A stretch of DNA of 5,498 nucleotides from Chlamydiota bacterium. Its GTDB lineage: Bacteria; Chlamydiota; Chlamydiia; Chlamydiales; SM23-39. Below the pieces are notes generated by a model. It had not been told where the DNA came from. It searched no databases and was given only the letters and a program-made list of their open reading frames with translations. Positions 4,667 to 5,498 of the stretch are shown piece after piece (positions within the stretch are counted from its first letter, which is position 1; the number at the start of each line of letters is the position of its first letter). The position numbers were made by a program, and so were the translations under genes. The DNA lies in NCBI GenBank assembly GCA_027459365.1, contig DAIDIM010000093.1, positions 1 to 5,498 of the forward strand, given 5' to 3'.

Positions 4667-5436
4667 TAAGTCCTTGCCCAGCGCAGGGTGAATTTACCTT
4701 GCTTTTGTTCATCGGCTTGGTCACTTTCGAGGATGAAGGAGAGGTTGCCTTGCATTTCAACTTCGACGCTGATGTTTCCTGCGGCATTTTCAGCTGCTTG
4801 TGAGTAGGAGACAAGTACCCCTTCGGTTACATATTTTCCAACTTGGAGGGCGATTGTTTCTCCACTTTCGCTTGTTGTGCTAGGTACAGTAATCATTTGA
4901 ATGCGATCAAGGCCGAGCGATTTTTTGGTCTCTTCAATAATGCTTGGTCCTTCGCCAACAAGCGATGCGACAGATCCTGCAAGTTGAAGGGCTTGGACGC
5001 TGCTGATTTCAGTTAGATCTCGACCAAAGAGGAGATAGGCCATGATGGTGCCAAGTGGAAGGGGCGGTGTGGATTGTAGCGAGATTTGCGGATTATTGAG
5101 GGGACCTTTGAGGTGAGCTGTAACGAGGACATCTTTAATTTGAATTTCAGCTGATAAATTGAGTTGCGGTTGCACATTGGGGACTCCGCTAAAGGCTAAA
5201 GAGCCTTCAGTTAATTTAAAAGAGCGGGAGGAAAAGTTGAAGGTCCCTTTGATGAGTTCGATTTTCCCTTTCGCAATGGTATCTGTTTGCGTTCCTCCTA
5301 CTTGGAATTGCCCTTTCCATTCCGAATCCAGTCCTCGCCCAGAAATGAAAATTCCGTCGGGAGCATCGACAGAAAGATCGAGAAAGAGGGGATAGGGGTG
5401 ATGATTGGTGATTTCGAAAGAATAGGGAGGAGGTGT
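4663..5436 (-). CDS. tamB: TamB (DUF490) C-terminal part, 5' portion missing at a sequence junction
   Basis: The large inner-membrane-anchored TamB spans the periplasm and works with BamA/TamA-type proteins in outer-membrane assembly and, in newer models, bulk lipid transport. About 257 C-terminal residues are open here; full-length TamB usually has over 1000. Seen: DLSVDAPDGIFISGRGLDSE near the start, repeated beta-strand patterns (KGKIELIKGTFNFSSRSFKL), the hallmark LPLGTIMAYLLFGRDLTEIS, VGKYVTEGVLVSYSQ, and an aromatic C-terminus (LRWARTY). The frame is clearly real up to about 5436. Upstream it meets a TGA at 5437-5439, exactly where composition jumps to about 69% GC, so the missing N-terminus is most simply explained by an assembly junction rather than a natural stop. 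An internal GTG at 5175 is not the true start, because homologous sequence continues upstream of it. Confidence 0.9.
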   Translation of the reverse strand, partial: TPPPYSFEITNHHPYPLFLDLSVDAPDGIFISGRGLDSEWKGQFQVGGTQTDTIAKGKIELIKGTFNFSSRSFKLTEGSLAFSGVPNVQPQLNLSAEIQIKDVLVTAHLKGPLNNPQISLQSTPPLPLGTIMAYLLFGRDLTEISSVQALQLAGSVASLVGEGPSIIEETKKSLGLDRIQMITVPSTTSESGETIALQVGKYVTEGVLVSYSQAAENAAGNISVEVEMQGNLSFILESDQADEQKQGKFTLRWARTY

Positions 5437-5498
5437 TCATGGCGAAGGGCACGTCAAAGTTGCCGGGGCGGCTGACTCCGTCCAGGGCGCGCACCATG
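5437..5498. other. High-GC terminal segment of different origin (possible chimeric junction)
   Basis: From 5438 to the end, 42 of 61 bases are G or C (about 69%), against roughly 40-47% in the adjacent tamB sequence. The tamB frame hits a stop at the step. On the minus strand another frame is open and uses almost only G/C-ending codons (MVRALDGVSRPGNFDVPFAM), as expected for coding sequence from a high-GC genome. On the plus strand ATGGCGAAGGGC... is also open to the edge and is preceded by GGGAGGAGGTG, which may be coincidence. I do not recognise either peptide. Confidence 0.6.

Noticed and set aside
5216..5497. 93-codon minus-strand frame from the right edge
   Set aside because: Its left two thirds run out of frame through clear tamB sequence. 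Only the GC-rich first ~20 codons could be genuine, and these are described as a separate foreign segment.

Overview
The window (about 40% GC, genes mostly on the minus strand) looks like part of a Gram-negative, host-associated bacterium. The best guess is a chlamydia-like organism (Chlamydiota outside the genus Chlamydia), held at about 0.6. The support is an MlaE-type lipid-transport permease, a TamB-type outer-membrane biogenesis protein, and a three-gene cassette shaped like a type III secretion (T3SS) tip/translocator operon. No rRNA or marker gene is present, so taxonomy is inference.

Layout. 1-574 (-): N-terminal three quarters of an MlaE permease, running off the left edge. 640-1977 (-): a complete 445-aa regulator with a Schlafen-type AlbA_2 domain, a GHKL/RecG-C-like domain and a C-terminal winged helix. 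Its promoter sits inside an elaborate operator made of five TGACTCAA-like sites, four of them forming a perfect 21-bp inverted repeat. 2123-4032 (-): three tightly spaced genes with their own promoter (4064-4092) and a probable terminator (2085-2118). They encode a hydrophilic helical protein, a protein with several hydrophobic segments flanked by coiled coils, and a smaller coiled-coil protein with one hydrophobic segment. 4148-4666 (+): the remains of a winged-helix regulator and a nucleotidyltransferase-like partner gene, broken by frameshifts and fused by a deletion, with an apparently intact promoter/operator. 4663-5436 (-): the C-terminal part of TamB.

The last ~61 bases (5438-5498) are about 69% GC. 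The TamB frame meets a stop exactly at that compositional step, which suggests an assembly chimera or a foreign junction.

The MlaE and TamB genes belong to envelope lipid and protein traffic. The three-gene cassette could be a compact translocon (filament/tip, pore protein 1, pore protein 2), in the same order as espA-espD-espB or sseB-sseC-sseD, but with an unusually short large subunit and no chaperone gene in view. The AlbA_2 regulator and the decayed winged-helix pair look like accessory regulatory or defence-type modules, one apparently live with an autoregulatory operator and one dead.
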